A DNA stretch of 64,000 bases from Mesorhizobium sp. dw_380 (GTDB lineage: Bacteria > Pseudomonadota > Alphaproteobacteria > Rhizobiales > Rhizobiaceae). Positions 43,822-54,435 of this stretch are shown here, piece after piece (the first letter of the stretch is position 1; every line of letters begins with the position of its first letter). The DNA lies in contig NZ_JAFFIW010000007.1 in the NCBI RefSeq assembly GCF_018588885.1, positions 62,001 through 126,000 of the forward strand. Direction: 5' to 3'. The position numbers and the translations under genes are program-made. The notes beneath the pieces are model-generated. The model worked only from the letters and a program-made list of their open reading frames with translations. It made no database searches and had not been told where the DNA came from.

Positions 43822-44634
43822 GTGCCATTCGTCACCATTGGCGGCATCACGCTGCACCACCGATATATCGAGGCGAGCGGCAAGGCGCCTCCGGTCGTGT
43901 TCATCAATTCGCTCGGCACAGATCTGCGGATTTGGGATGATGTCGTTGCGCTTCTGACCGGCGAGATGCCCCTGCTCGTCTACGACAAGCGCGGTCACGG
44001 CCTCTCCGACACTGGCAGCGGCGTCCGCTCGATAAACGACCATGTCGACGATCTCTGCGCCCTCATCGACCACTTCGGTTTCGACAAGGTCGTGCTGTTC
44101 GGCCTCTCGGTCGGCGGCATGGTTGCGCAAGGCTTCCATATCTGTCATCCGGAGCGCGTCGAGGGCCTGATCCTCAGCGATACCGCCCACAAGATCGGTA
44201 CCGCCGAAAGCTGGAACAGCCGCATTGCGGTCGTGGAGCGCTATGGCATTGAGGCGATCGCCGATGGCGTGATGAAAGTGTGGTTCACGCCGCATTTCCA
44301 CGCCGCGCGCCCTGCCGACCTTGCCGGTTGCCGCAACATGCTGATCAGGCAGGCGCTGCCGGGTTACATCGGGACATGCATCGCTGTTCGCGACGCCGAC
44401 TTCACCGAGAGCGCGCGCCGCATCACTGTGCCGACGCTTTGCGTCGTCGGCGACCAGGATGGCTCGACGCCTCCCGATCTCGTCCGCTCGCTGGCGGATC
44501 TGATCCCCGGTGCGCGTTTCGAAATCATCCGCGACGCCGGCCACATTCCTTGCGTCGAACAACCCGAGGCGCTCACCGCGCTGATCCGCGGCTTTGTCGC
44601 ATCGCTTGCCCCTGGAGCAGAAAACCATGGATGA
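43822..44634 (+). CDS. pcaD: 3-oxoadipate enol-lactonase
   Basis: A 270-residue alpha/beta hydrolase. The nucleophile is Ser in LFGLSVGGMVAQG, preceded by the LLVYDKRGHGLSD segment; the acid Asp is in VVGDQDGSTPP and the His in RDAGHIPCVEQPEA. It hydrolyses 3-oxoadipate enol-lactone to 3-oxoadipate. GTG at 43822 is chosen because GGAGG lies at good spacing and MPFVTIGGITLHHR matches the usual PcaD start; ATGs at 43786 and 43798 have no good ribosome site. It is the first gene of the pca operon. Confidence 0.94.
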   Translation: MPFVTIGGITLHHRYIEASGKAPPVVFINSLGTDLRIWDDVVALLTGEMPLLVYDKRGHGLSDTGSGVRSINDHVDDLCALIDHFGFDKVVLFGLSVGGMVAQGFHICHPERVEGLILSDTAHKIGTAESWNSRIAVVERYGIEAIADGVMKVWFTPHFHAARPADLAGCRNMLIRQALPGYIGTCIAVRDADFTESARRITVPTLCVVGDQDGSTPPDLVRSLADLIPGARFEIIRDAGHIPCVEQPEALTALIRGFVASLAPGAENHG

Positions 44635-45034
44635 AGTCCCCGGCAACGCAGCCAGATATCGCACCGGTCTCGCGGTGCGGCGCGCCGTGCTCGGCGACCG
44701 CCATGTCGACCGGGCCGAGGTCGCTGCCACCGATTTCGACCAGCCCTTCCAGGAGCTGATCACCGAGGCCGCCTGGGGAACGGTGTGGGCACGGCCGGGA
44801 TTCAGCAAACGCGAGCGCTCGATCGTCACGCTGGCGCTCTTGGCCGCGCTCGGCCATGATGAGGAGGTCGCCATGCATGTGCGCGCCACCGCCAACACCG
44901 GCGCCACGCGCGAGGATATCTGCGAAGCGTTCCTGCATGTCGCCATCTATGCCGGCGTACCGGCCGCCAACCGTGCCTTCAGAATAGCCAAGGACGTGTT
45001 TTCGGAAATGGACGGAGCCAACAATGCAAGCTGA
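44627..45034 (+). CDS. pcaC: 4-carboxymuconolactone decarboxylase
   Basis: A 135-residue all-helical protein of the CMD/AhpD-like family, with GTVWARPGFSKRERSIVTLALLAALGHDEEVAMHVRATANTGATREDI. It decarboxylates 4-carboxymuconolactone to 3-oxoadipate enol-lactone, the step before PcaD. Its ATG overlaps the pcaD stop by 8 bp and its end overlaps pcaH by 11 bp, so translation is coupled. Confidence 0.95.
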   Translation: MDEVPGNAARYRTGLAVRRAVLGDRHVDRAEVAATDFDQPFQELITEAAWGTVWARPGFSKRERSIVTLALLAALGHDEEVAMHVRATANTGATREDICEAFLHVAIYAGVPAANRAFRIAKDVFSEMDGANNAS

Positions 45035-45779
45035 GTCCGGCTCGAACCGGGTGCCCGAGACCGGCGCCTTTTTCCAGCGCGACCGGACATGGCACCCGCC
45101 AGCGCTGACGCCGAATTACAAGACCTCCGTGCTGCGCTCGCCGCAGAAGGCGCCGCTCGCCTTCGACAACACGCTGTCGGAAATATCCGGCCCTGTCTTC
45201 GGTCATGCCATGCTCGGCGAACTCGACGCCGATCTGATCCACAATTTCGCCAGGCCCGGCGAGAGCGCCATCGGCGAGCGCATCATCGTCTATGGACGGG
45301 TGCTGGATGAGCGTGGCGTCGGCGTGCCCGGCGCGCTGCTCGAATTCTGGCAGGCCAATGCCGGTGGCCGCTATCGCCATAAGAAAGACGGCTATCTGGC
45401 GCCGCTCGATCCGAACTTCGGCGGCTGCGGCCGCACCATATCAGGCGCGGATGGCGGCTATGCCTTTCGCACCGTCAAGCCCGGCCCCTATCCCTGGCCG
45501 AACGGGCCGAACGACTGGCGGCCCTCGCACATCCATTTCTCGATCTTCGGCCACGGCTTCGCGCAGCGGCTGATCACGCAGATGTATTTCGAGGGCGACC
45601 CGCTGATCTGGCGCTGCCCGATCGCACGCGGCATCCCCGACAAGGCAGCTATCGAAACGCTGATCGCCGCACTCGATATGCAGGCGACGATCCCCTTCGA
45701 CGCGCGCGCCTACAAGTTCGACATCGTGCTGCGCGGGCGCCGCTCGTCGCTGTTCGAAAACCGGCTGGAGGGCAATTGA
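45024..45779 (+). CDS. pcaH: Protocatechuate 3,4-dioxygenase beta subunit
   Basis: A 251-residue intradiol dioxygenase beta chain. Fe(III) ligands are recognisable: Tyr in GGRYRHKKDGYLAPLD, Tyr in KPGPYPWPNGPNDWRPSHIHFSIFG and the two His of HIHF. The N-terminal region TGAFFQRDRTWHPPALTPNYKTSVLRSP is typical of PcaH. With PcaG it ring-opens protocatechuate to 3-carboxy-cis,cis-muconate. The stop overlaps the pcaG start. Confidence 0.96.
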   Translation: MQAESGSNRVPETGAFFQRDRTWHPPALTPNYKTSVLRSPQKAPLAFDNTLSEISGPVFGHAMLGELDADLIHNFARPGESAIGERIIVYGRVLDERGVGVPGALLEFWQANAGGRYRHKKDGYLAPLDPNFGGCGRTISGADGGYAFRTVKPGPYPWPNGPNDWRPSHIHFSIFGHGFAQRLITQMYFEGDPLIWRCPIARGIPDKAAIETLIAALDMQATIPFDARAYKFDIVLRGRRSSLFENRLEGN

Positions 45780-46393
45780 TGGCCCAGTCGCTCGACCGGC
45801 TCAGGGAAAGCCCCTCGCAGACGGCGGGGCCATATGTCCATATCGGACTGACCCCGAATTTCGGCGGCATCGGCGGCGTCTATGCGAGCGACCTTGGCGC
45901 GACCATGGTCAACGACAAGACCAAAGGCGAGCGCATCGGTCTCAAAATCCGGGTGCTCGATGGCACCGGCACGCCGCTCAAGGACGCGCTGATCGAGATT
46001 TGGCAGGCGGATGCGGATGGGCTCTACAATTCGCCGGCCGAAATGCGCGGTGCCGCCGATCCGAATTTTTTCGGCTGGGGCCGTTGCCCGACCGACATGG
46101 AAACCGGCCTCTGCACCTTCGAGACGATCAAGCCCGGCCGCGTGCCTTTTAGGGATGGCCGCTTGATGGCGCCGCACATCACGCTGTGGATCGTCGCGCG
46201 CGGCATCAATCTCGGCCTGCACACGCGGCTCTACTTTTCCGACGAGGAAAAGGCCAATGCGCAGGATCCGATCCTGGCGCGCATCGAGCACCGCGTCCGC
46301 GTGCCGACGCTGATCGCCGAGCGCCAGGGCGACACCTACATTTTCGACGTCCATCTTCAGGGGGAGAAGGAAACGGTCTTCTTCGACAGCTAA
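45779..46393 (+). CDS. pcaG: Protocatechuate 3,4-dioxygenase alpha subunit
   Basis: A 204-residue alpha chain with SPSQTAGPYVHIGL at the N-terminus, GTPLKDALIEIWQADADGLY, FGWGRCPTDMETGLCTFETIKPGRVPF and APHITLWIVARGINLGLHTRLYF. The alpha chain lacks the iron-ligand set of PcaH but completes the active site. ATG 45779 overlaps the pcaH stop (TGATG); a TTG three bases earlier is less likely. Confidence 0.95.
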   Translation: MAQSLDRLRESPSQTAGPYVHIGLTPNFGGIGGVYASDLGATMVNDKTKGERIGLKIRVLDGTGTPLKDALIEIWQADADGLYNSPAEMRGAADPNFFGWGRCPTDMETGLCTFETIKPGRVPFRDGRLMAPHITLWIVARGINLGLHTRLYFSDEEKANAQDPILARIEHRVRVPTLIAERQGDTYIFDVHLQGEKETVFFDS

Positions 46394-46394
46394 A

Positions 46395-46438
46395 GCAATT
46401 CCAGGAAAAGTGTGAAACGGTTTTCCGTCCGGAATTGC
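46395..46438. repeat. RIME-like palindromic intergenic repeat, copy 1
   Basis: Outer arms GCAATTCC (46395-46402) and GGAATTGC (46431-46438) enclose an inner GGAAAA / TTTTCC pair. The same outer arms and an inner G/A-T/C pair occur at 48746-48812, so the two belong to one repeat family. This kind of element is common between genes in Mesorhizobium and relatives. It lies between pcaG and pcaB inside the operon. Confidence 0.6.
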
Positions 46439-46453
46439 GTCAAAACAAAGTTA

Positions 46454-46490
46454 GAGCAGTTCGCCGTTTTCCTGAAACGGCGAACTGCTC
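46454..46490 (+). repeat. Perfect 16-bp-stem hairpin between pcaG and pcaB
   Basis: Arms 46454-46469 and 46475-46490 pair perfectly around the loop TCCTG. It sits directly before the pcaB ribosome site (AGGAGGAG) and has no T-run. It may protect the pcaDCHG message, reduce read-through into pcaB-pobA, or be part of the adjacent repeat mosaic. Confidence 0.65.
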
Positions 46491-46504
46491 AGGAGGAGCA
46501 GGAC

Positions 46505-48729
<2,225 letters not shown>

Positions 48730-48745
48730 GGGCTCTTCGCCTTAC

Positions 48746-48812
48746 GCAATTCCCAAGGGAAAACGCTATACGTTTTTCCCGGGAAAACCGCCCTACACTT
48801 TCCTGGAATTGC
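48746..48812. repeat. RIME-like palindromic intergenic repeat, copy 2
   Basis: Outer arms GCAATTCC (48746-48753) and GGAATTGC (48805-48812) match copy 1 exactly. Inside, GGGAAAACG pairs with CGTTTTTCCC, and TTTTCCCGGGAAAA is itself a perfect palindrome. It separates the convergent pobA and CUT1 permease genes and ends 1 bp before the permease stop codon, so it may serve as a two-way terminator. Confidence 0.6.
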
Positions 48813-48813
48813 T

Positions 48814-49677
48814 CTATCCCTTGATCGCGGAGCCGACGATGGAATCGACGAAGAAGCGCTGCAGCAGGACGAACAGGATGAGCGGCGGCAGCACGGCAAG
48901 CGTGGCGCCCGCCATCACCAACCCGGTGTTGACCGCGCCCCTGTTGTAGCTGAGCAGCCGGCTGAGGCTGATGACGATCGGATAGGCGTCGGCATTGCCC
49001 TGCAGCACGGTCAGCGGCCACAGATAGCTGTTCCAGTGGTAGACGAAGGCGAACAGGGCCAGCGCTGCGATCGCCGGGGCAACGCTGGGCGCCACGATCT
49101 TGTAGAGGATCAGCAGTTCCGAGGCGCCGTCCATGCGCGCGGCATCGATCAAATCGTCGGGTACGCCTGATATGAACTGGCGCATCAGGAAGATGCCGAA
49201 AGCATTGGCGAGGTTGGGCACGATGATGCCGGCCAGGCTGGCATTGAGGCCGATCGAGCCGACGAGGCGATAGAGCGGGATCAGCGTCACGATCGGCGGC
49301 AGGAACATGGTGGCGATCAGCACGGAAAACAAAAGCGAGCGGCCAGGGAAATGGTATTTGGCGAAGGCATAGCCGGCCATCATGCTGGTGACGAGGATGC
49401 CGGCGGTGGTGATCGAGGCGATGACCAACGAGTTCCACATCGAGCGGCCGACATTGACCACGCCGGAGACTTTTTCATAGGCGTCCAGGCTGGGCGCACG
49501 CGGTATCCACACCGGCGGCACCTGCATGCTCTCGGCCGGCGTCTTGAGGCTCGACAGCACCATCCATACCAGCGGAAAGGCCGACGTCACGGCGACGGCC
49601 AGCATCAGTGTCGCCAGCAGCGCCTCGCGGCGTGACGGACAATTGCGCGGCAACCGGCTCGACGATCCCGCGCTCAT
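48814..49677 (-). CDS. CUT1 sugar ABC permease (MalG-like), transporter A
   Basis: A 287-residue permease with six membrane segments. The EAA loop reads DDLIDAARMDGASELLILYKIVAPSVAPAIAA. The C-terminus (RFFVDSIVGSAIKG) is typical of CUT1 MalG/UgpE types (FV.GLT.GAVKG). The start overlaps the MalF-like stop by 4 bp. It completes transporter A with the next two genes; no ATPase gene is present. Confidence 0.92.
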   Translation of the reverse strand: MSAGSSSRLPRNCPSRREALLATLMLAVAVTSAFPLVWMVLSSLKTPAESMQVPPVWIPRAPSLDAYEKVSGVVNVGRSMWNSLVIASITTAGILVTSMMAGYAFAKYHFPGRSLLFSVLIATMFLPPIVTLIPLYRLVGSIGLNASLAGIIVPNLANAFGIFLMRQFISGVPDDLIDAARMDGASELLILYKIVAPSVAPAIAALALFAFVYHWNSYLWPLTVLQGNADAYPIVISLSRLLSYNRGAVNTGLVMAGATLAVLPPLILFVLLQRFFVDSIVGSAIKG

Positions 49678-50564
49678 TCGACGTCCTTCCGGTTGGCAAG
49701 AGCGAACAGCGCGCAGACCACGACGATCAGCGACAGCATCAGCATCACCGCCATGGCCGAACCCAGCCCGCCCTGCGCGCGCTCGATGCCGACGCGGCGG
49801 ATGTGGTAGGTCAAGACATTGGTCGAGCCGACCGGCCCGCCCTGCGTGATCAGTGCCACCGGCTCGAACACCTGCACCGCGTTGATGATGGCGATGACGG
49901 CGCTGAACAACAGCGTGCGCCGCATCAAGGGCAGGGTGATGAAACGGAACTGCTCGAACCGGCTGGCGCCGTCGAGCTTTGCCGCCTCGTAAAGGCTGCC
50001 GGAGATCTGCGTCAGCCCGGCGATCGCCAGCACGGTGAAATAACCGACCTGCTGCCAGACATTGAGGAAGACGATCGAGATCAGCGCCGAGCGCGGCGAT
50101 GACAGCCAGGGCTGCGGGCCGATGCCGAACAGGCCGAGCATCTGGTTGAGCGGCCCTTCGCTCGGCGAATAGAGCTTCGACCAGACCAGCGCCACCGCGA
50201 TCATCGGCACCATGTAGGTCGAAAACAGCACCGTCCGCAGCGCCGTGCCGCCGGCCACGTCATGCTGGTAGACCATCAGGCCAAAGGCCACCGACAGCGG
50301 CAGGATGAGGATGACGGACAGCGCGGTGTAGATGACGGTGTTGGTGAGCGCGCCCTTGAAGTCGCGCCCGACCGAGGTCGGCCCAAAGATCTCGCGGAAA
50401 TTGTCGAGGCCGATGAAGCTGGCGCTGGAAAACGGCGTCTGCGTCGACCAGTCCTGGAAGGACAGCCAGATGGTAAGCAGCATCGGCAACAGGATGAAGA
50501 TGCCGATCAGCGTCACGGCGGGCGCCAGCATGATGCCCGCCGAGGCACGGTACCTCTGAATCAT
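49674..50564 (-). CDS. CUT1 sugar ABC permease (MalF-like), transporter A
   Basis: A 296-residue permease: N-terminal membrane helix, then LSFQDWSTQTPFSSASFIGLDNF, and EAA loop GSLYEAAKLDGASRFEQFRFITLPLMRRTLL. ATG 50564 overlaps the binding-protein stop by one base (TAATG); the long upstream frame is antisense-type noise in that gene. It partners with the MalG-like permease. Confidence 0.92.
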   Translation of the reverse strand: MIQRYRASAGIMLAPAVTLIGIFILLPMLLTIWLSFQDWSTQTPFSSASFIGLDNFREIFGPTSVGRDFKGALTNTVIYTALSVILILPLSVAFGLMVYQHDVAGGTALRTVLFSTYMVPMIAVALVWSKLYSPSEGPLNQMLGLFGIGPQPWLSSPRSALISIVFLNVWQQVGYFTVLAIAGLTQISGSLYEAAKLDGASRFEQFRFITLPLMRRTLLFSAVIAIINAVQVFEPVALITQGGPVGSTNVLTYHIRRVGIERAQGGLGSAMAVMLMLSLIVVVCALFALANRKDVE

Positions 50565-51856
50565 TATTTGGCGGCGCGCTCCAGGATCGAGGTGGCGTCG
50601 GCCTGCGCCGTCGCCTGCGCATCCTTGGCCGAGACCTGGCCATACTGCAACGCCTCGAGCGTCTGCTGCAGGGATTCGCTGAATTCCTGTCCGCCGGGCA
50701 CCACCGGGAATGGCTTGGCGTCGGCGAGCACGCTGACGTAACCGGACAGGAACTCCGAACCGAGCTTGTCCTTGTGCGCTTCGATGTCGGAGATGCGCGA
50801 GGGCAGGATGCCCATCGACATCAAGATATCGGACATCGCCGAGGCGCCGTTCTTGCCGGACTTCGGATTGTTCAGCCAGGCGAGGAAATCCCACGCCGCC
50901 TTCTGCTCGGCCGCGCCGGCATTGGCGTCGACGACGGTCATCCAGGAATAGGAGATCGAATGCGGCTTGTCGCCGCTCGGCCCGACCGGGATAGGTGCCG
51001 TGGCGATGTCAGCGAATCTGTCGCCCATGCCGGTCTTCAGCGCGCTTTCCCACCAGTTGGCCATGATGATCATGCCGGTCTTGCCGGAGACGAAATTGTC
51101 GAGGAAGGGACCGGTTGTGTTGGCGTCGGCCGTCGCCATGGCGGGAACGCTGGCGCCCGACTTGATCAGATCCTCGTAGAGCTGGAAGGTCTCTGCCGTC
51201 TGCGGGCTGTCCAGCGCCGGCTTGCCGTCCTTGACCAGCTCGCCGCCATTGGAGACCAGCAGCGAGGCGAAGGGGTGAACGACGCCGGCCGCCCAGGAAT
51301 TGATCATGCCGAAACCTTGCCGGCCGGCATCCTTGTTGGTCAGCTTCTTCGCCGCCTCCTTGAATTCGTTCCAGGTCTTGGGCGCTGCCGCAATGCCGGC
51401 CTGCTTGAACAGCGCCTTGTTGTAGTTCAGCGCGTAGACGTCGATCTCGTTGGGGATGCCGTAGAGCTTGCCGCCGACCGACGCCGCACTGGTGACGCCC
51501 GCCGGCCATGCGCCCTTGACCTCGTTGGCCACCGCATCGGGAGCAGGTGCGACCAGCTTGTCCCGCGCCAACTCGGGCAGCCAGAGATCATAGATGCCAC
51601 CGATCGTCGGCCCGTCAGAACCGCCACCCTGGGAGCGCAGCGTGGTCAGGAGATCGCCGAACGGAACGGCGCGCACGGTGACGCTGACATCCGGATTGGT
51701 CTTCGCATAATCCTTGGCCGCCGCTTCCAGCAGCGCGACCGTCTCCGGCGACCAATGCGTGAGATACGAGATATTGACCGATTGCGCCCAGCCGGTGGCG
51801 GGCAGAATGGCCAGGCTCGCGGCCAGTGCCAGTTTCGAAGTCCAGGCCAGAGACAT
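50564..51856 (-). CDS. CUT1 sugar-binding protein, transporter A
   Basis: A 430-residue family 1 binding protein with a signal peptide (about residues 1-24, ending PATGWA). The mature start is QSVNISYLTHWSPETVALLEAAAKDY. Later segments include GIYDLWLPELARDKLV and GKTGMIIMANWWESALKTG. ATG 51856 has GGAGG six bases upstream; an ATG two codons earlier overlaps the ribosome site. It is the first gene of operon A, divergent from transporter B. Confidence 0.91.
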   Translation of the reverse strand: MSLAWTSKLALAASLAILPATGWAQSVNISYLTHWSPETVALLEAAAKDYAKTNPDVSVTVRAVPFGDLLTTLRSQGGGSDGPTIGGIYDLWLPELARDKLVAPAPDAVANEVKGAWPAGVTSAASVGGKLYGIPNEIDVYALNYNKALFKQAGIAAAPKTWNEFKEAAKKLTNKDAGRQGFGMINSWAAGVVHPFASLLVSNGGELVKDGKPALDSPQTAETFQLYEDLIKSGASVPAMATADANTTGPFLDNFVSGKTGMIIMANWWESALKTGMGDRFADIATAPIPVGPSGDKPHSISYSWMTVVDANAGAAEQKAAWDFLAWLNNPKSGKNGASAMSDILMSMGILPSRISDIEAHKDKLGSEFLSGYVSVLADAKPFPVVPGGQEFSESLQQTLEALQYGQVSAKDAQATAQADATSILERAAK

Positions 51857-52180
51857 CCTCATCCTCCCACACAGGCATAACGATCACGATGACGTTATGA
51901 CAACATGAAGCGATGGCGCAAGGGCCTGTTGCGAAAAAGATGCGTGTGAGCCCGGCTTCGATTTCTTGGCGTGCCATTGCGGAGAATTTTATTGATATAA
52001 AACAACACATTATAGCAAATCTCACGCCGGAAGGCCCTCTTCGTTCCGTTCCGGAGGCGTGCCAGACCTCTTGCGAATGCTGCTATGTCGTTATAATGAC
52101 TTTCCCTTGAGCCAATGACTCTCTCGCGGCATCGGAACGCCGCGAAACGCCAAAGAACTGAGAACAATGGGAGACTGGCA
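51857..52180. promoter_or_regulatory. Divergent promoter region of the two sugar transporters
   Basis: This 324-bp gene-free region holds three CGTTAT-type cores. CATAACG (51876-51882) and CGTTATG (51893-51899) form a 7-bp inverted repeat with a 10-bp spacer just ahead of operon A. A near-perfect palindrome GTCGTTATAATGAC lies at 52087-52100. The latter contains a consensus -10 TATAAT (52092-52097) pointing to operon B, with TTGCGA about 15 bp upstream. On the minus strand another TATAAT lies at 52009-52014, pointing to operon A, in an AT-rich island. A repressor using the CGTTAT motif, perhaps the GntR/UTRA protein at 56895, would block both. Confidence 0.5.
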
Positions 52181-53452
52181 ATGAGCATGCTTTCAATTCA
52201 CCGGCGCGCCGCCCTTGGGCTTATCGGCGGCCTTGCCGCAGCTTGCGCCGGCGTCTTCACCATCCTCCCGGCGAGAGCCGACAGCACGGTGACGCTGTGG
52301 AGCTGGCGCACCGAGGACGAGGCCGCGATGCGCCGCATCTTCGATGCCTTCGAGGCGAAGAACCCCGGCATCAAGGTCAACATTCAGTTCACGCCTGACG
52401 CCGACTATCAGAACCGGCTGAGCACGGCGCTGCGCGGCGGCCGCGGGCCCGATATCGCCCAGCTCAAGGCCTATGGCGAATTGCAGCCTTTCGTCGAAGC
52501 CGGCTATCTCGATGCGCTGGACGACAGCGTGCCGGAGCTGAAGAAGATGCCGGACGCGGCGCTCGGCGGCGCGCGCGGCCGCACCGACGGCAAGCTCTAT
52601 GGTGTGCCCTATTCAGTGCCGATGATGGGCGTCTTCTACAACAAGGACATCTTCTCGGCCCAAGGCATCGACATCCCCAGGACTTACAAGGATTTCGTCG
52701 CCGCCTGCGAGAAGCTGAAGGCAGCCGGCATCACGCCGATCGCCACCGGCGGCGCCAATGGCTCGGCCTGGGAACTGGAGATCGGCGTCGGTGTCATTGG
52801 CCCGACCGTCTACGGTCCGGGCTTCTACGACGAGATGATGACCGGCAAGGCGACCTTCGAGGATCCCCGCTATGTCGCGGCGCTGAAGCGCTTCGCCGAG
52901 CTGAAACCCTATTTCCCCGACGGCTTCGCCGGCATCGACTACACCACCGCCACGCAGCAATTCATCGGCGGCAAGGCGGCGATGTTCCTTGGCGGCTCGT
53001 TCGAGAATGGCAGCTTCAAGTCGCAGAACCCGAAGCTGAAATTCTCGATCTTCCCGTTCCCCGCCGATGATGCCGGGGCAAAGCTCTACACCTCGGCTTT
53101 TTCGGACGGCTCCTACGGCCTCGTCTCCGAAAGCGCCAACAAGGAGGCCGCCACCAAGGTGCTAGGGTTCATGGCCTCGGCGCAATTCGCGCAGATGTTC
53201 GCCGACGAACTCGGCTGGCCGCCGGCGCGCACCGACATCACGGTGAAGGATCCGGTGCTGGCTGAGATGATGGAGATGTCGAAGAATTCGATGCCCTATC
53301 TGACGCTGGTCGGCTTCCGCTGGCAGTCGCCGACGGCGTCTTCGGTCCTGCAGTCGGAGATCATCGACATGGTCGAAGGCAACATCGCGCCGGAAAAGCT
53401 CGCCGCCGACATGCAGGCCGCCGTCGCCACCTGGTTCAAGCCGAAGCAGTAG
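52181..53452 (+). CDS. CUT1 sugar-binding protein, transporter B
   Basis: A 423-residue family 1 binding protein. The export signal (about residues 1-34, ending PARA) contains twin Arg in IHRRAALGLIGG, so Tat export is possible. The mature start is DSTVTLWSWRTEDEAAMRRIFDAFEAKNPGIKV, with KLYGVPYSVPMMGVFYNKDIF later. A GGGAG site precedes ATG 52181. It is the first gene of operon B and is followed by a GC-rich hairpin. Confidence 0.92.
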   Translation: MSMLSIHRRAALGLIGGLAAACAGVFTILPARADSTVTLWSWRTEDEAAMRRIFDAFEAKNPGIKVNIQFTPDADYQNRLSTALRGGRGPDIAQLKAYGELQPFVEAGYLDALDDSVPELKKMPDAALGGARGRTDGKLYGVPYSVPMMGVFYNKDIFSAQGIDIPRTYKDFVAACEKLKAAGITPIATGGANGSAWELEIGVGVIGPTVYGPGFYDEMMTGKATFEDPRYVAALKRFAELKPYFPDGFAGIDYTTATQQFIGGKAAMFLGGSFENGSFKSQNPKLKFSIFPFPADDAGAKLYTSAFSDGSYGLVSESANKEAATKVLGFMASAQFAQMFADELGWPPARTDITVKDPVLAEMMEMSKNSMPYLTLVGFRWQSPTASSVLQSEIIDMVEGNIAPEKLAADMQAAVATWFKPKQ

Positions 53453-53458
53453 GAGCGA

Positions 53459-53479
53459 GCCGGCCGCATCGCGGCCGGC
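53459..53479 (+). other. Hairpin between binding-protein and permease genes, operon B
   Basis: GCCGGCCGC (53459-53467) and GCGGCCGGC (53471-53479) pair perfectly around ATC, 7 bp after the binding-protein stop and 24 bp before the permease start. It is probably an mRNA-stabilising or attenuating hairpin that raises binding protein over permease. Confidence 0.55.
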
Positions 53480-53502
53480 CTCTCGTCCGGACAGAACAGC
53501 GC

Positions 53503-54435
53503 ATGACCACCCTTCGCCGCAGAAGCAGCCTTCGAAGCACGCAGCAGCGCATGGCCGTGCTGTTCATCCTGCCGGCGCTGGCGGTCTATGCCCTGTTCGT
53601 CCTCTATCCCCTGGCGATGTCGCTGTGGGGCAGCTTCTTCATCTGGAAGGGGCTGCGCATGGTCGAGTTCGCCGGCCTTTCGAATTTCAGCCGCCTGTTT
53701 GTCTTTCCCAGTGGGGCGCGGCTCTACGGCGCGCTCTGGCACAACACCGCCTGGTTCTTCGGCATCATGGTCTTCCAGAACGGAATCGGCCTGCTGTTTG
53801 CCTGGCTGCTTTTCCTGCGTGACAAGGGCGCTGCCTTCTTCCAATCGGTGTTTTTCTTTCCGGCGATGCTGAGCCCGGTCATCGTCGGTGCCTTGTGGCG
53901 GCTGCTGCTGGCCCCGGGCGGTGTGATTGAATGGGCTCTCAACGGGCTCGGCCTGCACCAGGGCAGTCTCACGGTGCTCGGCAACAGCCATATCGCGCTC
54001 GCCACGCTGATCGCCGTCGACGCCTGGAACTGGATGGGCCTGCCGGTGCTGATCTACACCGCAGGTCTCAGGCAGATATCCGGCCAGATCTTCGAGGCGG
54101 CGAAACTCGACGGCGCCGGCAGTGCACGCATGCTGTTTTCGGTCGCGCTGCCGCTGTTGATGCCGGCACTCGGCACGCTGACGACGCTGTCGTTCATCAA
54201 CACCTTCAACCAGTTCGACATCGTCTATGTGATGCAGGGCGTGCAGGGCAATCCTAGCTATTCGACCGACACGCTGGTGACCTATTTCTACCGGCTGGCC
54301 TTCGGCGCGGAGGGCGCCGTCGGCATCACCGATATCGGCCTGGCATTGGCGCTGGGCACCATGCTGTTCCTGATCCTCGGCACCGGCACGCTGATGATGC
54401 TGCGCTTCTTCGACCGCCGCACGGTGCAGCTATGA
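53503..54435 (+). CDS. CUT1 sugar ABC permease (MalF-like), transporter B
   Basis: A 310-residue permease: basic N-terminus, first helix AVLFILPALAVYALFVLYPLAMSL, FIWKGLRMVEFAGLSNFSRLF, and EAA loop GQIFEAAKLDGAGSARMLFSVALPLLMPALG. The stop overlaps the MalG-like start by 4 bp. It partners with the 54432-55289 permease. Confidence 0.92.
   Translation: MTTLRRRSSLRSTQQRMAVLFILPALAVYALFVLYPLAMSLWGSFFIWKGLRMVEFAGLSNFSRLFVFPSGARLYGALWHNTAWFFGIMVFQNGIGLLFAWLLFLRDKGAAFFQSVFFFPAMLSPVIVGALWRLLLAPGGVIEWALNGLGLHQGSLTVLGNSHIALATLIAVDAWNWMGLPVLIYTAGLRQISGQIFEAAKLDGAGSARMLFSVALPLLMPALGTLTTLSFINTFNQFDIVYVMQGVQGNPSYSTDTLVTYFYRLAFGAEGAVGITDIGLALALGTMLFLILGTGTLMMLRFFDRRTVQL

Noticed and set aside
46454..46490. 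Rho-independent terminator ending the pca operon after pcaG.
   Set aside because: The stem is strong but no T-run follows, and pcaB and pobA continue on the same strand in the same pathway; treated as an internal hairpin instead.
53459..53479. Terminator between the operon B binding protein and permease.
   Set aside because: No T-run, and the permease gene has no promoter of its own in the 24-bp remainder; more likely a read-through hairpin.
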